Source: Marinobacter litoralis (lineage in GTDB: Bacteria; Pseudomonadota; Gammaproteobacteria; Pseudomonadales; Oleiphilaceae). From it: DNA of 64,000 nt. A model generated the notes under the pieces. It saw only the letters and a program-made list of their open reading frames with translations. It was not told the origin of the DNA and did no database searches. The stretch is from positions 62,001-126,000 of the forward strand of contig NZ_JAELVS010000005.1 in the NCBI RefSeq assembly GCF_016427555.1, in the 5' to 3' direction. A program made the translations under genes and the position numbers. Shown here in pieces: positions 48,623 to 57,361 of the stretch (position 1 is the first letter of the stretch; the number at the start of each line of letters is the position of its first letter).

Positions 48623-48721
48623 TATTGCCTCACCTTGTTTACCTGAGCGGCCGACCCGTAAAAGGTTTGTGGTCAGCACCGATATTCGAAAGAATGCACT
48701 GACAGCTAACCAGTGCTTTTC

Positions 48722-48737
48722 CTGTATATTTGAACAG
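48722..48737. promoter_or_regulatory. LexA (SOS) box upstream of recA
   Basis: CTGTATATTTGAACAG is a CTG-N10-CAG element with the AT-rich core of gammaproteobacterial LexA sites, 100 nt before the recA ATG. It would repress recA (and probably the gene behind it) until DNA damage. Confidence 0.8.
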
Positions 48738-48788
48738 TATTAAAACATAAGCGTTGGCAGAGACCAACCCCCGCTCTAGCGAAAAACA

Positions 48789-49289
48789 TCACAGCTTCCG
48801 GAGAAACTCTGTAACCCCTTGCAGCGCATACAAAACCGCCTGGCGTCGCACCTGGTCGCGGTCACCATCAAAGCGTTTCACGCTGGCCTCTGTTCTTCCG
48901 TCCCCGGCCCCCCATGCAAACCAGACAGTACCAACCGGCTTGGCGTCACTGCCTCCTCCCGGACCTGCGATGCCACTGGTCGCCACGGCTACGTCAACGC
49001 CGACCGTTTTCATCGCGCCGGAAACCATCTGACGGACCACCGCTTCACTTACAGCGCCATGCTCGTCCAGCGCTGAGGCCTCCACGCCGAGAATGCTCTG
49101 CTTGGCGTCGTTACTGTAGGTCACCAGCCCTGCCATGAAATACGCTGACGACCCCGCTCTATCCGTCAGGACCTTCGCTACCCAGCCACCGGTGCAACTC
49201 TCGGCGGTCGCCATCGTTCGCCCCTGACTCTCCAGTAATTTGGCCAACTCATTGCCAGCGTGTTGAAGCGCCTGATCCGATGCCTGCAT
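48789..49289 (-). CDS. pncC: Nicotinamide-nucleotide amidohydrolase (CinA C-terminal type)
   Basis: 166-residue enzyme that deamidates NMN to NaMN in NAD recycling. The family signature ATAESCTGGWVAKVLTDRAG is near residues 28-47, and ATSGIAGPGGGSDAKPVGTVW near 108-128. It is the short, single-domain form that lacks the molybdopterin-like domain of full CinA. GGAGAAAGAG lies before the ATG. It lies upstream of recA, the usual order in pseudomonads. Confidence 0.93.
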   Translation of the reverse strand: MQASDQALQHAGNELAKLLESQGRTMATAESCTGGWVAKVLTDRAGSSAYFMAGLVTYSNDAKQSILGVEASALDEHGAVSEAVVRQMVSGAMKTVGVDVAVATSGIAGPGGGSDAKPVGTVWFAWGAGDGRTEASVKRFDGDRDQVRRQAVLYALQGVTEFLRKL

Positions 49290-49303
49290 TACTCTTTCTC
49301 CTA

Positions 49304-50398
49304 CTAGAATCCACCCACAAACCTGCGATCAATTTTGTCTTTCAAGCGCCAGACCCACCTTCCGGAAAACGCCAATGGGCCATAACTGCCGATCGCGGTT
49401 TTGTCGCCACAAGAAAGAAGGTACAACGAATGGGTTCGCGGCTGAAAGGCCGTGAATGCACCGGATTCTGTCGCAGCGCGCAGATTTTCCGCCAGCACCG
49501 GCGCCGCGCGAACCGCGTGCACACCCGACCGGCTTAGTGATTGATCCGAACGACTGCAGACATCACCCGCGGCAAATACTTCAGGATGGGAGCGGCTTTG
49601 CTGATGCTCATTGACCAACACAAACCCTCGGGCGTCCACCGCCAGCCCGCTTGTGGCCAGAAACGAAAACGCTTCTGAACCGGTTGCTGCCATAACCAGA
49701 TCCGGACGCAGTATCGCGCCATCGGTTAGAACCAGGTCATGGCCCGCAGCTTCCGCACGCTGCTCAAAAATCTGTATCCCCAGCGCCGCCAGTTTGGTGT
49801 AGGCCAACTTACGGATGCGCGGGTGAAAGTCTGGCAGAAGCCCCTGACTACCGGTTACCAAACTTATTCTCGCTGCTAATGCCGCGCCCGTTCGCCCCGC
49901 ACGCGCGGCCGCCATCGCCAGCTCGGCCCCCGCCGCGCCACCACCAACCAGCGCCAGATGCGCTCTCCTGGCACCTGAACTGTCAAGGTGTCTTGACCAG
50001 TGCTGCTGAAACTGCCCAAACGGCTTAATGCTAAGTAGCGGGCCCGCATAACCGCGCAGGCTACCAAGGGCGGTTTTCGCACCGACGTCGATTGAAAGCC
50101 AGTCGTAATCCAGAAGATCGCCGTTCGCCAGCCGAATCTGCTTTTGATCCGCCCGCACCTCCGCGACACTGTTCAGCACAATCCTGGCGCCCGCCTTCTG
50201 CGCCAGCGACCACGCATCAATTCGGCACTGCTCGACGGAGTAATGGCCGGCAATCCATCCGGGGATCATGCCTGAGTAATATTGCCATTGCGAGGGCGTA
50301 ACCAGCACCACCTCCACGTCTTTCAGAGGCGCCGCCACCCAGTATTTCAAGACAATCAGGTGCGCGTGCCCGGCCCCCATCATGATCAGCCGTCTCAT
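49304..50398 (-). CDS. FAD-dependent pyridine nucleotide-disulphide oxidoreductase of the 'N-terminal to SelD' family
   Basis: 364-residue NDH-2-like flavoprotein. The N-terminal FAD site is MMGAGHAHLIVLKYW, the NAD(P)H site LVGGGAAGAELAMAAARAG is near residues 151-169, and VFAAGDVCS is the second FAD motif. The GAGHAHL opening is typical of the family found fused or next to SelD (selenophosphate synthetase), which is absent here. It lacks an obvious redox-active Cys pair and membrane anchor. GGAGG lies before the ATG. The next two plus-strand genes belong to families from the same kind of locus. Only 14 nt separate its stop from pncC. Confidence 0.8.
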   Translation of the reverse strand: MRRLIMMGAGHAHLIVLKYWVAAPLKDVEVVLVTPSQWQYYSGMIPGWIAGHYSVEQCRIDAWSLAQKAGARIVLNSVAEVRADQKQIRLANGDLLDYDWLSIDVGAKTALGSLRGYAGPLLSIKPFGQFQQHWSRHLDSSGARRAHLALVGGGAAGAELAMAAARAGRTGAALAARISLVTGSQGLLPDFHPRIRKLAYTKLAALGIQIFEQRAEAAGHDLVLTDGAILRPDLVMAATGSEAFSFLATSGLAVDARGFVLVNEHQQSRSHPEVFAAGDVCSRSDQSLSRSGVHAVRAAPVLAENLRAATESGAFTAFQPRTHSLYLLSCGDKTAIGSYGPLAFSGRWVWRLKDKIDRRFVGGF

Positions 50399-50527
50399 TG
50401 CGCCTCCGACACTGACCGGCGACGCAGCGCAAATAAAGGTGTTCTCAAGTGCGACTCCATCTGGTTAGATAACAAGGTTATCGCTTATAACACTGCCCCC
50501 GGAAATGTTACGGAGCTATTGATCTAC

Positions 50528-51226
50528 GTGCCACGTACCTCCTCGGTTCAACCTGAGCTCTCCATCATCGTACCAGTGCTGAATGAAGCGGCGGTATTAA
50601 CCGACCTGCTGGCGCACTTAGCCCACTGGCAAACACGGGGAGCGGAAATCGTGATAGTTGATGGCGGCAGCACCGACCAAACCGTAGCAATGGCTCGCAA
50701 TGCCGGCTTCGACGTGGTCACCGCTCCAGCCGGCCGAGCCAATCAGATGAACGCCGGCGCGGGCACCAGCCATTCGGAGCGATTGCTTTTTCTCCATGCC
50801 GACACCCGGCTACCGGACGATGCCGATCAGCTTCTGACCCGTACATTTAATTCCAGCGAGCCGGCATGGGGGCGCTTCGATGTGGTGATTAAAGGGCGCT
50901 CCAGAATGCTGCCGGTGATCGCGGCATTGATGAACTGGCGTTCGAGGCTCAGCGGTATCGCAACCGGCGACCAGGCCTTGTTCATGAGCCGGGAACTCTT
51001 TCATCAAACCGGCGGATTTCCACAACAACCCTTGATGGAAGACATCGAGATGAGCAAACGATTGAAACAACTCTGCACACCGGTTTGCCTCAGGGATAAA
51101 GTGGTTACCTCCGGCCGAAGATGGGACACCCGTGGCAGCTGGTCGACGATCCTTCTCATGTGGCAACTTCGGTGGGCATACTGGCGGGGTGTACCCGCCC
51201 AACAACTGGCAGAGCGATACCGATGA
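50528..51226 (+). CDS. Glycosyltransferase, rSAM/selenodomain-associated type 2 (GT2 fold)
   Basis: 232-residue GT-A glycosyltransferase. The start motif ELSIIVPVLNEAAVL and IVDGGSTDQTVAMA mark the nucleotide-sugar-binding fold, with the metal-binding LHADTRLP near residue 91. It matches the type 2 rSAM/selenodomain-associated transferase family (recalled). The frame is open back to 50282, but that part is an antisense shadow of the oxidoreductase gene. I chose GTG at 50528 with GGAG at 50512-50515; TTG at 50519 is possible. It overlaps the next gene by 4 nt (ATGA). Confidence 0.8.
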   Translation: MPRTSSVQPELSIIVPVLNEAAVLTDLLAHLAHWQTRGAEIVIVDGGSTDQTVAMARNAGFDVVTAPAGRANQMNAGAGTSHSERLLFLHADTRLPDDADQLLTRTFNSSEPAWGRFDVVIKGRSRMLPVIAALMNWRSRLSGIATGDQALFMSRELFHQTGGFPQQPLMEDIEMSKRLKQLCTPVCLRDKVVTSGRRWDTRGSWSTILLMWQLRWAYWRGVPAQQLAERYR

Positions 51227-51852
51227 AGCCTGTACGAATCCTGATTATGGCCAAGGAACCCCGGCCGGGGCTCGCCAAAACCCGACTGATTCCCGCACTG
51301 GGTGAGGAAAACGCGGCAACCCTGGCCGACCGTTTGTTCCAGAGAACATTGCAACAAGCCTTGGCCGCCAACGTGGGGCCGGTTGAACTGCACATCACAC
51401 CGGACCGGGACGCGCCCTATTGGCGAGAACTGCCGGGCGCGGAACGCTGCACGTTTTTCTCGCAGGCGGAAGGCGATTTGGGAGCCCGCATGGCCGCAGC
51501 GGCTCGCAACGGCTTGGCTCAAGAGGAAGCGGTGCTGATCATCGGTACTGATTGCCCAGACCTAGATGCCAATCAGCTCAGAACGATGGCGCAATCGCTG
51601 CACAGCTACGACTGCTGCCTTTGCCCGGTCACGGATGGTGGCTATGCGCTGCTTGGCTTGCGGCATTTTTCCGACACGCTGTTTACCGACATCCCCTGGA
51701 GCACAGCGGACGTTGCACAGATCACCCGGGATAGAGTCAACGCGCTGGGCTGGACATGCTACGAAAGCGACTATTTGCACGACGTGGACGAGCCGGGAGA
51801 CCTCCAACGGCTCACCGAAAACCACCCCGAGCTGGTTTCTCCGGCTGGCTAA
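51223..51852 (+). CDS. DUF2064 / rSAM-selenodomain-associated transferase 1
   Basis: 209-residue nucleotidyl/glycosyl-transferase-like protein. RILIMAKEPRPGLAKTRLIP near the N-terminus is the phosphate-binding motif of the family, and LIIGTDCPDLDANQL near residue 107 is the metal-site strand. This is the type 1 rSAM/selenodomain-associated transferase (CofC-like fold). It is translationally coupled to the type 2 transferase (ATGA), so they probably act together on one sugar or nucleotide product. A 102-nt gap with the mutS promoter follows; no terminator is evident. Confidence 0.82.
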   Translation: MKPVRILIMAKEPRPGLAKTRLIPALGEENAATLADRLFQRTLQQALAANVGPVELHITPDRDAPYWRELPGAERCTFFSQAEGDLGARMAAAARNGLAQEEAVLIIGTDCPDLDANQLRTMAQSLHSYDCCLCPVTDGGYALLGLRHFSDTLFTDIPWSTADVAQITRDRVNALGWTCYESDYLHDVDEPGDLQRLTENHPELVSPAG

Positions 51853-51954
51853 ACGACGTTTAATCAGAATCTCCCGGAAAGGAACTTCGAGCCCACAAGC
51901 GCTCGTGGTAACATCCCACCCTTTTACACGATTGCCCCTAGTTACCGAGGACAT

Positions 51955-54597
51955 ATGACGGCATCCGCGAAGAATCCGGCCAAACAGGAATCCCCCAAGC
52001 ACACTCCAATGATGCAGCAGTACCTCAAAATCAAAGGTGAACATCCGAACGAGATGGTGTTCTACCGCATGGGGGACTTTTACGAGCTGTTTTATGACGA
52101 TGCCAAGAAAGCCGCTGAGCTTCTGGACATCACTCTGACCGCCCGAGGCCAATCCGGCGGCAACCCCATCCCGATGGCGGGCGTGCCGTTTCACGCAGCG
52201 GAAGGCTACATTGCACGGATGGTCCGGGCCGGCCAGTCTATTGCCATTGCAGAACAGATTGGCGATCCGGCTACCAGCAAAGGGCCAGTAGAGCGCCAGG
52301 TTGTCCGTATTGTTACCCCCGGCACCCTGAGCGACGAAGCCTTTCTGGAAGACCGCAGAGACAACCTGCTCGCAGCCATCTTCAGCCACAAAGAGCAGTT
52401 TGGATTTGCCTCACTGGATATTTCCAGCGGCCGGTTTGCCGTATCCGAGCTTGATAGCCTCGAAGCACTGCAAGGCGAACTTCAGCGCCTGCGCCCAGCG
52501 GAAATCCTGATCAGCGAAGATTTCCCCTACGGCGAAATCCTTGAAGGCTTTACCGGGGTGCGCCGACAAGGCCCGTGGCTGTTCGAAATGGACACCGCTC
52601 ACCGGATCATTACGCAGCAATTGCAGGTGAAGGACTTGACCGGCTTTGGCTGCGAAGACCTGCATCTGGCGGTGTGCGCCGCCGGCTGTTTGCTGCAGTA
52701 CGCCCGAGAAACCCAGCGCACCGCCCTTCCCCACATTCGGAAACTGACCCGCGAACGCCGGGAAGAAGCCGTCATACTGGATGCGGCCAGCCGCCGGAAT
52801 CTGGAGATCGACACCAACCTGATGGGCGGTCACCAGTACACCCTCGCCTGGGTTATGGACCGCACCGCCACCCCAATGGGTGCCCGGGAACTGCGCCGAT
52901 GGCTAAACCGGCCCCTGCGCGACATCCATGTCGTCCGCCAGCGGCAACAAGCTGTTGCGGCATTACTGGACGGTTTCCACTACGAACCGACGCACGACCT
53001 GCTCAAACGAGTCGGCGATATTGAGCGTATTCTTGCCCGCGTGGCCTTGCGTTCCGCGCGGCCGCGCGATCTGGCGCGACTGCGAGATGCCTTTCAGGCC
53101 CTGCCCGACCTACAGGAAACTCTGAAAGCCGTGCAATCGGATCACATTGCGCATCTGGCGAACACGGTCAGCGAGTACCCCGAACTGGCTTACCTGTTAG
53201 AACACTCCATCATCGAGAACCCACCGGTGGTTATTCGCGATGGTGGCGTGATTCGCGAAGGTTTTGATGCCGAACTGGACGAGCTGCGTAACATCAGCGA
53301 AAACGCCGGCCAATACCTGCTCGACGTGGAAACCCGGGAACGCGAACGCACCGGCATCAGCACCCTGAAAGTGGGTTACAACCGGGTGCACGGTTACTAC
53401 ATTGAAATCAGCCGTGCCCAGTCCGATCAAGCGCCGGCAGACTATATTCGCCGTCAGACACTGAAAAATGCCGAGCGCTTTATTACACCAGAGCTGAAAG
53501 AGTTCGAAGACAAAGCCTTGAGTGCCAAGAGCCGCGCGCTGGCGAGGGAAAAGGGCCTGTACGATGAAGTACTGGAAGCCGTGGCCGAGCAATTGGCACC
53601 ACTGCAGGACGCCGCTCAGGCACTGGCCGAACTCGACGTACTGAGCAATTTTGCTGAGCGCGCCACCAGCTTGCGCTTTACGGCACCGGAGTTTACCGAC
53701 GAACCCGGCTTTACCGTCGAGGAGGGCCGCCACCCGGTGGTCGAGCAGCTGTTAGATGAACCGTTCGTACCAAACAACTTGCTGATCGACGACAAGCGCC
53801 GGATGCTGGTCATCACCGGCCCGAACATGGGCGGTAAATCGACCTACATGCGCCAGGCTGCGCTGATTGCACTGCTCGCCTATACCGGCAGTTTTGTGCC
53901 CGCAGACCGTGCAGTACTCGGCCCTGTGGACCGCATTTTCACCCGCATGGGCTCATCGGATGACATTGCCGGCGGCCGCTCCACCTTTATGGTGGAAATG
54001 ACTGAAACCGCCAACATCCTGCATAACGCAACCGAACACAGCCTGGTACTGATGGACGAAGTTGGCCGGGGCACCAGCACCTTTGATGGTTTGTCACTGG
54101 CCTGGGCCACCGCTGAACACCTGGCCAAGGAAATCCGGTGCTACACCCTGTTCGCAACCCATTACTTTGAGCTGACGCAGTTGGCCGAAGACCTGGATCA
54201 CGCCGTCAACGTGCACCTGACAGCAACCGAACACGATGACAGCATCGTATTCCTGCACAACGTTCACGACGGCCCGGCCAGCCAGAGTTACGGGCTTCAA
54301 GTTGCCAAGCTTGCGGGTGTACCGCAAGACGTTATTCAACACGCGAAAGCTCAATTAGCGCATCTGGAAGGCAGTGCCGCCCCGGCGGCCGAGATCCGGA
54401 AATCCGAGCCGGCACCGGTCCAGGCTCCGCCATCCGCCCCCAGCCCCGCAGACCACGGCGCATTCCAAAGTGACATGTTCGCCAGCATGGAGCCCAGCGA
54501 TGTTGAGCGGGCCCTGCAGAAGTTGGATGTTGACGGCCTGAGCCCGAGAGACGCACTTAATCAGCTGTACGAACTCAAGGCGTTGCTGAGAAACTAG
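51955..54597 (+). CDS. mutS: DNA mismatch repair protein MutS
   Basis: 880-residue mismatch-recognition ATPase. The mismatch-contacting Phe-x-Glu motif is in [20 protein letters not shown] near residues 33-52. Walker A is GPNMGGKST (residues 622-630), with SIIENPP-type lever and clamp regions in between and the signature motif [15 protein letters not shown] near 705. The C-terminus ends in the tetramerisation tail. GAGGA lies before the ATG. Neighbours fdxA and pncC-recA match pseudomonad gene order with three extra genes inserted between. Confidence 0.98.
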   Translation: MTASAKNPAKQESPKHTPMMQQYLKIKGEHPNEMVFYRMGDFYELFYDDAKKAAELLDITLTARGQSGGNPIPMAGVPFHAAEGYIARMVRAGQSIAIAEQIGDPATSKGPVERQVVRIVTPGTLSDEAFLEDRRDNLLAAIFSHKEQFGFASLDISSGRFAVSELDSLEALQGELQRLRPAEILISEDFPYGEILEGFTGVRRQGPWLFEMDTAHRIITQQLQVKDLTGFGCEDLHLAVCAAGCLLQYARETQRTALPHIRKLTRERREEAVILDAASRRNLEIDTNLMGGHQYTLAWVMDRTATPMGARELRRWLNRPLRDIHVVRQRQQAVAALLDGFHYEPTHDLLKRVGDIERILARVALRSARPRDLARLRDAFQALPDLQETLKAVQSDHIAHLANTVSEYPELAYLLEHSIIENPPVVIRDGGVIREGFDAELDELRNISENAGQYLLDVETRERERTGISTLKVGYNRVHGYYIEISRAQSDQAPADYIRRQTLKNAERFITPELKEFEDKALSAKSRALAREKGLYDEVLEAVAEQLAPLQDAAQALAELDVLSNFAERATSLRFTAPEFTDEPGFTVEEGRHPVVEQLLDEPFVPNNLLIDDKRRMLVITGPNMGGKSTYMRQAALIALLAYTGSFVPADRAVLGPVDRIFTRMGSSDDIAGGRSTFMVEMTETANILHNATEHSLVLMDEVGRGTSTFDGLSLAWATAEHLAKEIRCYTLFATHYFELTQLAEDLDHAVNVHLTATEHDDSIVFLHNVHDGPASQSYGLQVAKLAGVPQDVIQHAKAQLAHLEGSAAPAAEIRKSEPAPVQAPPSAPSPADHGAFQSDMFASMEPSDVERALQKLDVDGLSPRDALNQLYELKALLRN

Positions 54598-54649
54598 CGG
54601 GAATAAACGCTGACTTGACCTAAGTAATAAGGTTATAGCGGTCTGAGGC

Positions 54650-54678
54650 TTGCGGCTGGCAAGGGCGCTCCCTACAAT
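54650..54678 (+). promoter_or_regulatory. Probable fdxA promoter
   Basis: TTGCGG (54650-54655) and TACAAT (54673-54678) are separated by 17 nt, about 80 nt before the fdxA ATG and after the mutS stop. It would make fdxA independent of mutS. Confidence 0.5.
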
Positions 54679-54758
54679 ATCGCGCATAAATTAAGAATGG
54701 GGCCGATTTTACCGAGCTCCTGATGAGATTGATTGTTCTACGAACCAGGGATCCGACT

Positions 54759-55082
54759 ATGGCGTTTATCGTTACTGATAACTGCATCAAGTGCAAATAC
54801 ACCGACTGCGTAGAAGTCTGTCCGGTAGACTGCTTCTACGAAGGCCCTAACTTTCTGGTCATCGACCCGGACGAGTGCATTGACTGTGCTTTGTGCGAAC
54901 CAGAGTGCCCGGCAGAAGCCATTTTCTCGGAAGACGAACTGCCGGCTGGCCAGGAAGCTTTCGTAGAGATCAACGCCGACCTCGCTGGTAAGTGGCCGAA
55001 CATCACCGAAAAGAAAGACCCGCTGCCAGACGCAGAAGAATGGGACGGCAAAACCGACAAGCTTCAGTATCTGGAGCGCTGA
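54759..55082 (+). CDS. fdxA: 7Fe ferredoxin FdxA
   Basis: 107-residue electron carrier of the Azotobacter FdI type. Cys9, Cys17 and Cys50 fit the 3Fe-4S site; Cys21, Cys40, Cys43 and Cys46 fit the 4Fe-4S site. The family's long acidic C-terminal tail is present. Length is exact for FdxA when ATG 54759 is used; the frame opens at 54723 but that extension is not part of the family. It is followed by a strong terminator and probably forms a single-gene unit. Confidence 0.96.
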   Translation: MAFIVTDNCIKCKYTDCVEVCPVDCFYEGPNFLVIDPDECIDCALCEPECPAEAIFSEDELPAGQEAFVEINADLAGKWPNITEKKDPLPDAEEWDGKTDKLQYLER

Positions 55083-55101
55083 TTTCAGCCGAAACCCGCA
55101 C

Positions 55102-55139
55102 AAAAAAGGCCGGAAGATGGATGTCTTCCGGCCTTTTTT
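55102..55139. terminator. Bidirectional intrinsic terminator after fdxA
   Basis: A stem GGCCGGAAGA / TCTTCCGGCC (loop TGGATG) is flanked by six A and six T. It ends fdxA and the convergent minus-strand gene. Confidence 0.93.
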
Positions 55140-55171
55140 GTGCGTTTAAGGTTCTCAACAACGGCCGACAA

Positions 55172-56200
55172 TCACTCGACCAATAATTTCTTGGCCGCTG
55201 CGGATCGATAAAACGCGCCCAGCCGTCTCCGCAACAAAGCTTCCAGATAGCCTTCTGCCCGCAAGACATCCACCATAGGCATGGCGAACTCCTTGAGTTC
55301 GGTCGCGATCACGTCGCGGGTAATCCCTAAATCCTGCAACAATTCCATAACCGGAACGCTGCCATACTTCTCGTAAAGATGTTCCACCACGGCAGCGGCA
55401 CAGCCATCGAAATACGGCGTTTTCCGAAAACTCAGCCAAAACTCGTAACCCAGGACAACAAATTCCTGAAGCCGTACATCACCTAAACCGTCGTTCAGTT
55501 CGGCGATCGTAGCGCCCTCCAGTGAAACCCAGGCGGCCATCACGCTGTCCCGGAGCTCGTCGTCGGTCAGGGCTTTCTGCAGGAACTGTTCACTCCGGGC
55601 AATCAACCCCGGCAAGCTATCAGACAACCAGGCCTTGATGCGCCGCTCGAAGGTTTCATCCAATCCCGGCACAGCCTTGTTGGCCACCTTCTTGCCAAAC
55701 TTCATCATCGAGCCGACACCCGGCACGGAACGGGTCAGCAGATTATCTTCGTACAGATAATTGACCAGACCGTGATACACCACATTAGAGACCAGCTCCT
55801 GATAAACCGGGTGCGCCATAATTTCAGCAATGAAGCGTTCCCGTTGCTGCCGGAGCTCCAGCGCCTCTTCCACAAAAGCGGCTGCTTGTTCCCGCGACAG
55901 TATGTCGCCCAACGTGGTGTTGGCCTGAACCGGTGCATTGGTCACCTTCGCCGCCATTTCACCGGCCAGCTCCGGAATGCCTGCATCCAGCTCCATGTTC
56001 ACCACGACGCGACGAATCACCCCCATTACCTGCTTTTCACTGGCAAGCTGTGCCAGCGTAATGGTACCGGCGTGATCAAGCAGAGCATCTAATTCGGTAT
56101 CCAGAAACTTGCCTAGCTTCGCGCCTTTCAGAGACGCCAGTTCATGCTTAACGTGGGCCTCAAAAAGCTTGTCGGCCAGTTCAGGCGTAGATTTGGTCAT
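55172..56200 (-). CDS. Conserved hypothetical protein downstream of degV
   Basis: 342-residue, mostly helical protein that I do not recognise. No signal peptide or clear membrane helix is seen; Leu/Ala-rich amphipathic helices cover most of the length. A basic, Gly-containing stretch (VPGVGSMMKFGKKVANKAVPG, near residues 162-182) separates two halves that each look like helical bundles. It starts 18 nt after the DegV gene stop, so the two form an operon. DegV proteins bind fatty acids; whether this protein handles a lipid is unknown. Confidence 0.72.
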   Translation of the reverse strand: MTKSTPELADKLFEAHVKHELASLKGAKLGKFLDTELDALLDHAGTITLAQLASEKQVMGVIRRVVVNMELDAGIPELAGEMAAKVTNAPVQANTTLGDILSREQAAAFVEEALELRQQRERFIAEIMAHPVYQELVSNVVYHGLVNYLYEDNLLTRSVPGVGSMMKFGKKVANKAVPGLDETFERRIKAWLSDSLPGLIARSEQFLQKALTDDELRDSVMAAWVSLEGATIAELNDGLGDVRLQEFVVLGYEFWLSFRKTPYFDGCAAAVVEHLYEKYGSVPVMELLQDLGITRDVIATELKEFAMPMVDVLRAEGYLEALLRRRLGAFYRSAAAKKLLVE

Positions 56201-56218
56201 AGGCGTTTTTATCCATTA

Positions 56219-57169
56219 TTACTGGTAGTCTTGAAATTCATGGGGTTCGGCCGCCAAACACAAGCAGATGCTTCCCGGCCCGACATAGATCGAACTGGTA
56301 ATGCCCATTTGTGATAACAACAGCTCTACATTGTTACGCTCGCAGGTCTCGCGCAGGCGATCCAGCCCCGGCAATGCTTCGATTTCATCCCAGCTTAACC
56401 CACAGGACAGGCTCAGGTAGGGCGTTAGCAGCCCGGCTTCAATGCGGGCGATGGCGTAATTCATGACTCTCTCGACGGCTCCGTCGAAATTAAAGGTTTT
56501 CGCCACAGGCTTACCTTCCGCCCCTTGCCCGAAAATCACGGGTGTAAGATTCAAAGCCTTACCCAGAAATGCAGCAACAGCGGAAACACTTTTATCGCCA
56601 CGACGTCTGGCACGTTCACGTATGTAGTGGATATCCCTCGGAATGACGCAGGTGAAGATATTATCGGCAAACCTTTCGACTTCGTATTTCAAGGCATTCT
56701 TGGAGGCTTTCTGTTTGATCAGTTTTAGCGTATGCGCCGCCAACAGCCCCTGCCCCGCAAAAATTTGCTTGCTGTCGATTACCCGCATCGAAAACTTGCC
56801 CGGTCGCCCGGACGCTTTGCGAGCGACTTCGTAGTTTGCCATAACCGTGTGCATCGCATCACTGGCATTCTGATATATCTGGCTACGGCTGCGGGTTACG
56901 GTTTCACAGATGGCGATATCGTATTCAGGGACAATTTTTTCCATGAACAGATCGTGTATCTGCTCAACAGAAAAAGCTTCTGTTTCGGCATGGTGCCCTT
57001 TCTCCAGCAGACCACTCTGATAAAACTGCTGAGTCAGTGCCGGATCGTGGGTATCTATATAGGTTTCACCATTAATAATGGCGGTTACCGGCAGGATAAA
57101 CAGATCGTGTTTGGCGGCAAATTCATGGGGTAAATCACAGGCTGAATCGACAATTAAGCCAACGCGCAT
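56219..57169 (-). CDS. DegV-family fatty-acid-binding protein
   Basis: 316-residue cytoplasmic protein with a two-domain DegV fold. It begins MRVGLIVDSACDLPHEF, the family's first strand and Ser-containing loop that holds a fatty-acid carboxylate, and carries DTHDPALTQQFYQ soon after. The frame opens at 57184, but ATG 57169 is preceded by GGAGGTG. In Gram-positives DegV homologues (FakB) feed exogenous fatty acids to a kinase; no fakA-like gene is seen here. It is the first gene of a pair; its promoter should lie in 57170-57287. Confidence 0.87.
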   Translation of the reverse strand: MRVGLIVDSACDLPHEFAAKHDLFILPVTAIINGETYIDTHDPALTQQFYQSGLLEKGHHAETEAFSVEQIHDLFMEKIVPEYDIAICETVTRSRSQIYQNASDAMHTVMANYEVARKASGRPGKFSMRVIDSKQIFAGQGLLAAHTLKLIKQKASKNALKYEVERFADNIFTCVIPRDIHYIRERARRRGDKSVSAVAAFLGKALNLTPVIFGQGAEGKPVAKTFNFDGAVERVMNYAIARIEAGLLTPYLSLSCGLSWDEIEALPGLDRLRETCERNNVELLLSQMGITSSIYVGPGSICLCLAAEPHEFQDYQ

Positions 57170-57287
57170 ACTACACACCTCCATATTCAGGCTACCTTGA
57201 TACCGGCATGCCTTTTCTTATCATTATTTTCAGGGCGGTAGTGTCACACAGGCTTGAAAACATTGCAGCCGCCAGATGGGGCCAAAT

Positions 57288-57313
57288 AAAAAAGGGAGGC
57301 ACACAGGCCTCCC
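57288..57313 (-). terminator. Intrinsic terminator after the permease gene
   Basis: A 7-bp stem GGGAGGC / GCCTCCC (57294-57300 with 57307-57313) is followed in the minus direction by six T. It ends the acyl-CoA synthetase-permease transcript. Confidence 0.82.
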
Positions 57314-57332
57314 AAGGACACACAGGGGTTGA

Positions 57333-57358
57333 TGCCGCCGTTGATCGCAACGGCGGCA
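57333..57358 (-). promoter_or_regulatory. Hairpin directly after the permease stop
   Basis: A perfect 11-bp stem (57333-57343 with 57348-57358, loop ATCG) lies 3 nt after the stop and 20 nt before the true terminator. There is no T-tract, so it is probably a 3'-end stabilising structure. Confidence 0.55.
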
Positions 57359-57361
57359 GAT

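Noticed and set aside
50282..50527. N-terminal extension of the type 2 transferase
   Set aside because: It is antisense to the start of the oxidoreductase gene, has unlikely composition and is not part of the family; the start was moved to 50528.
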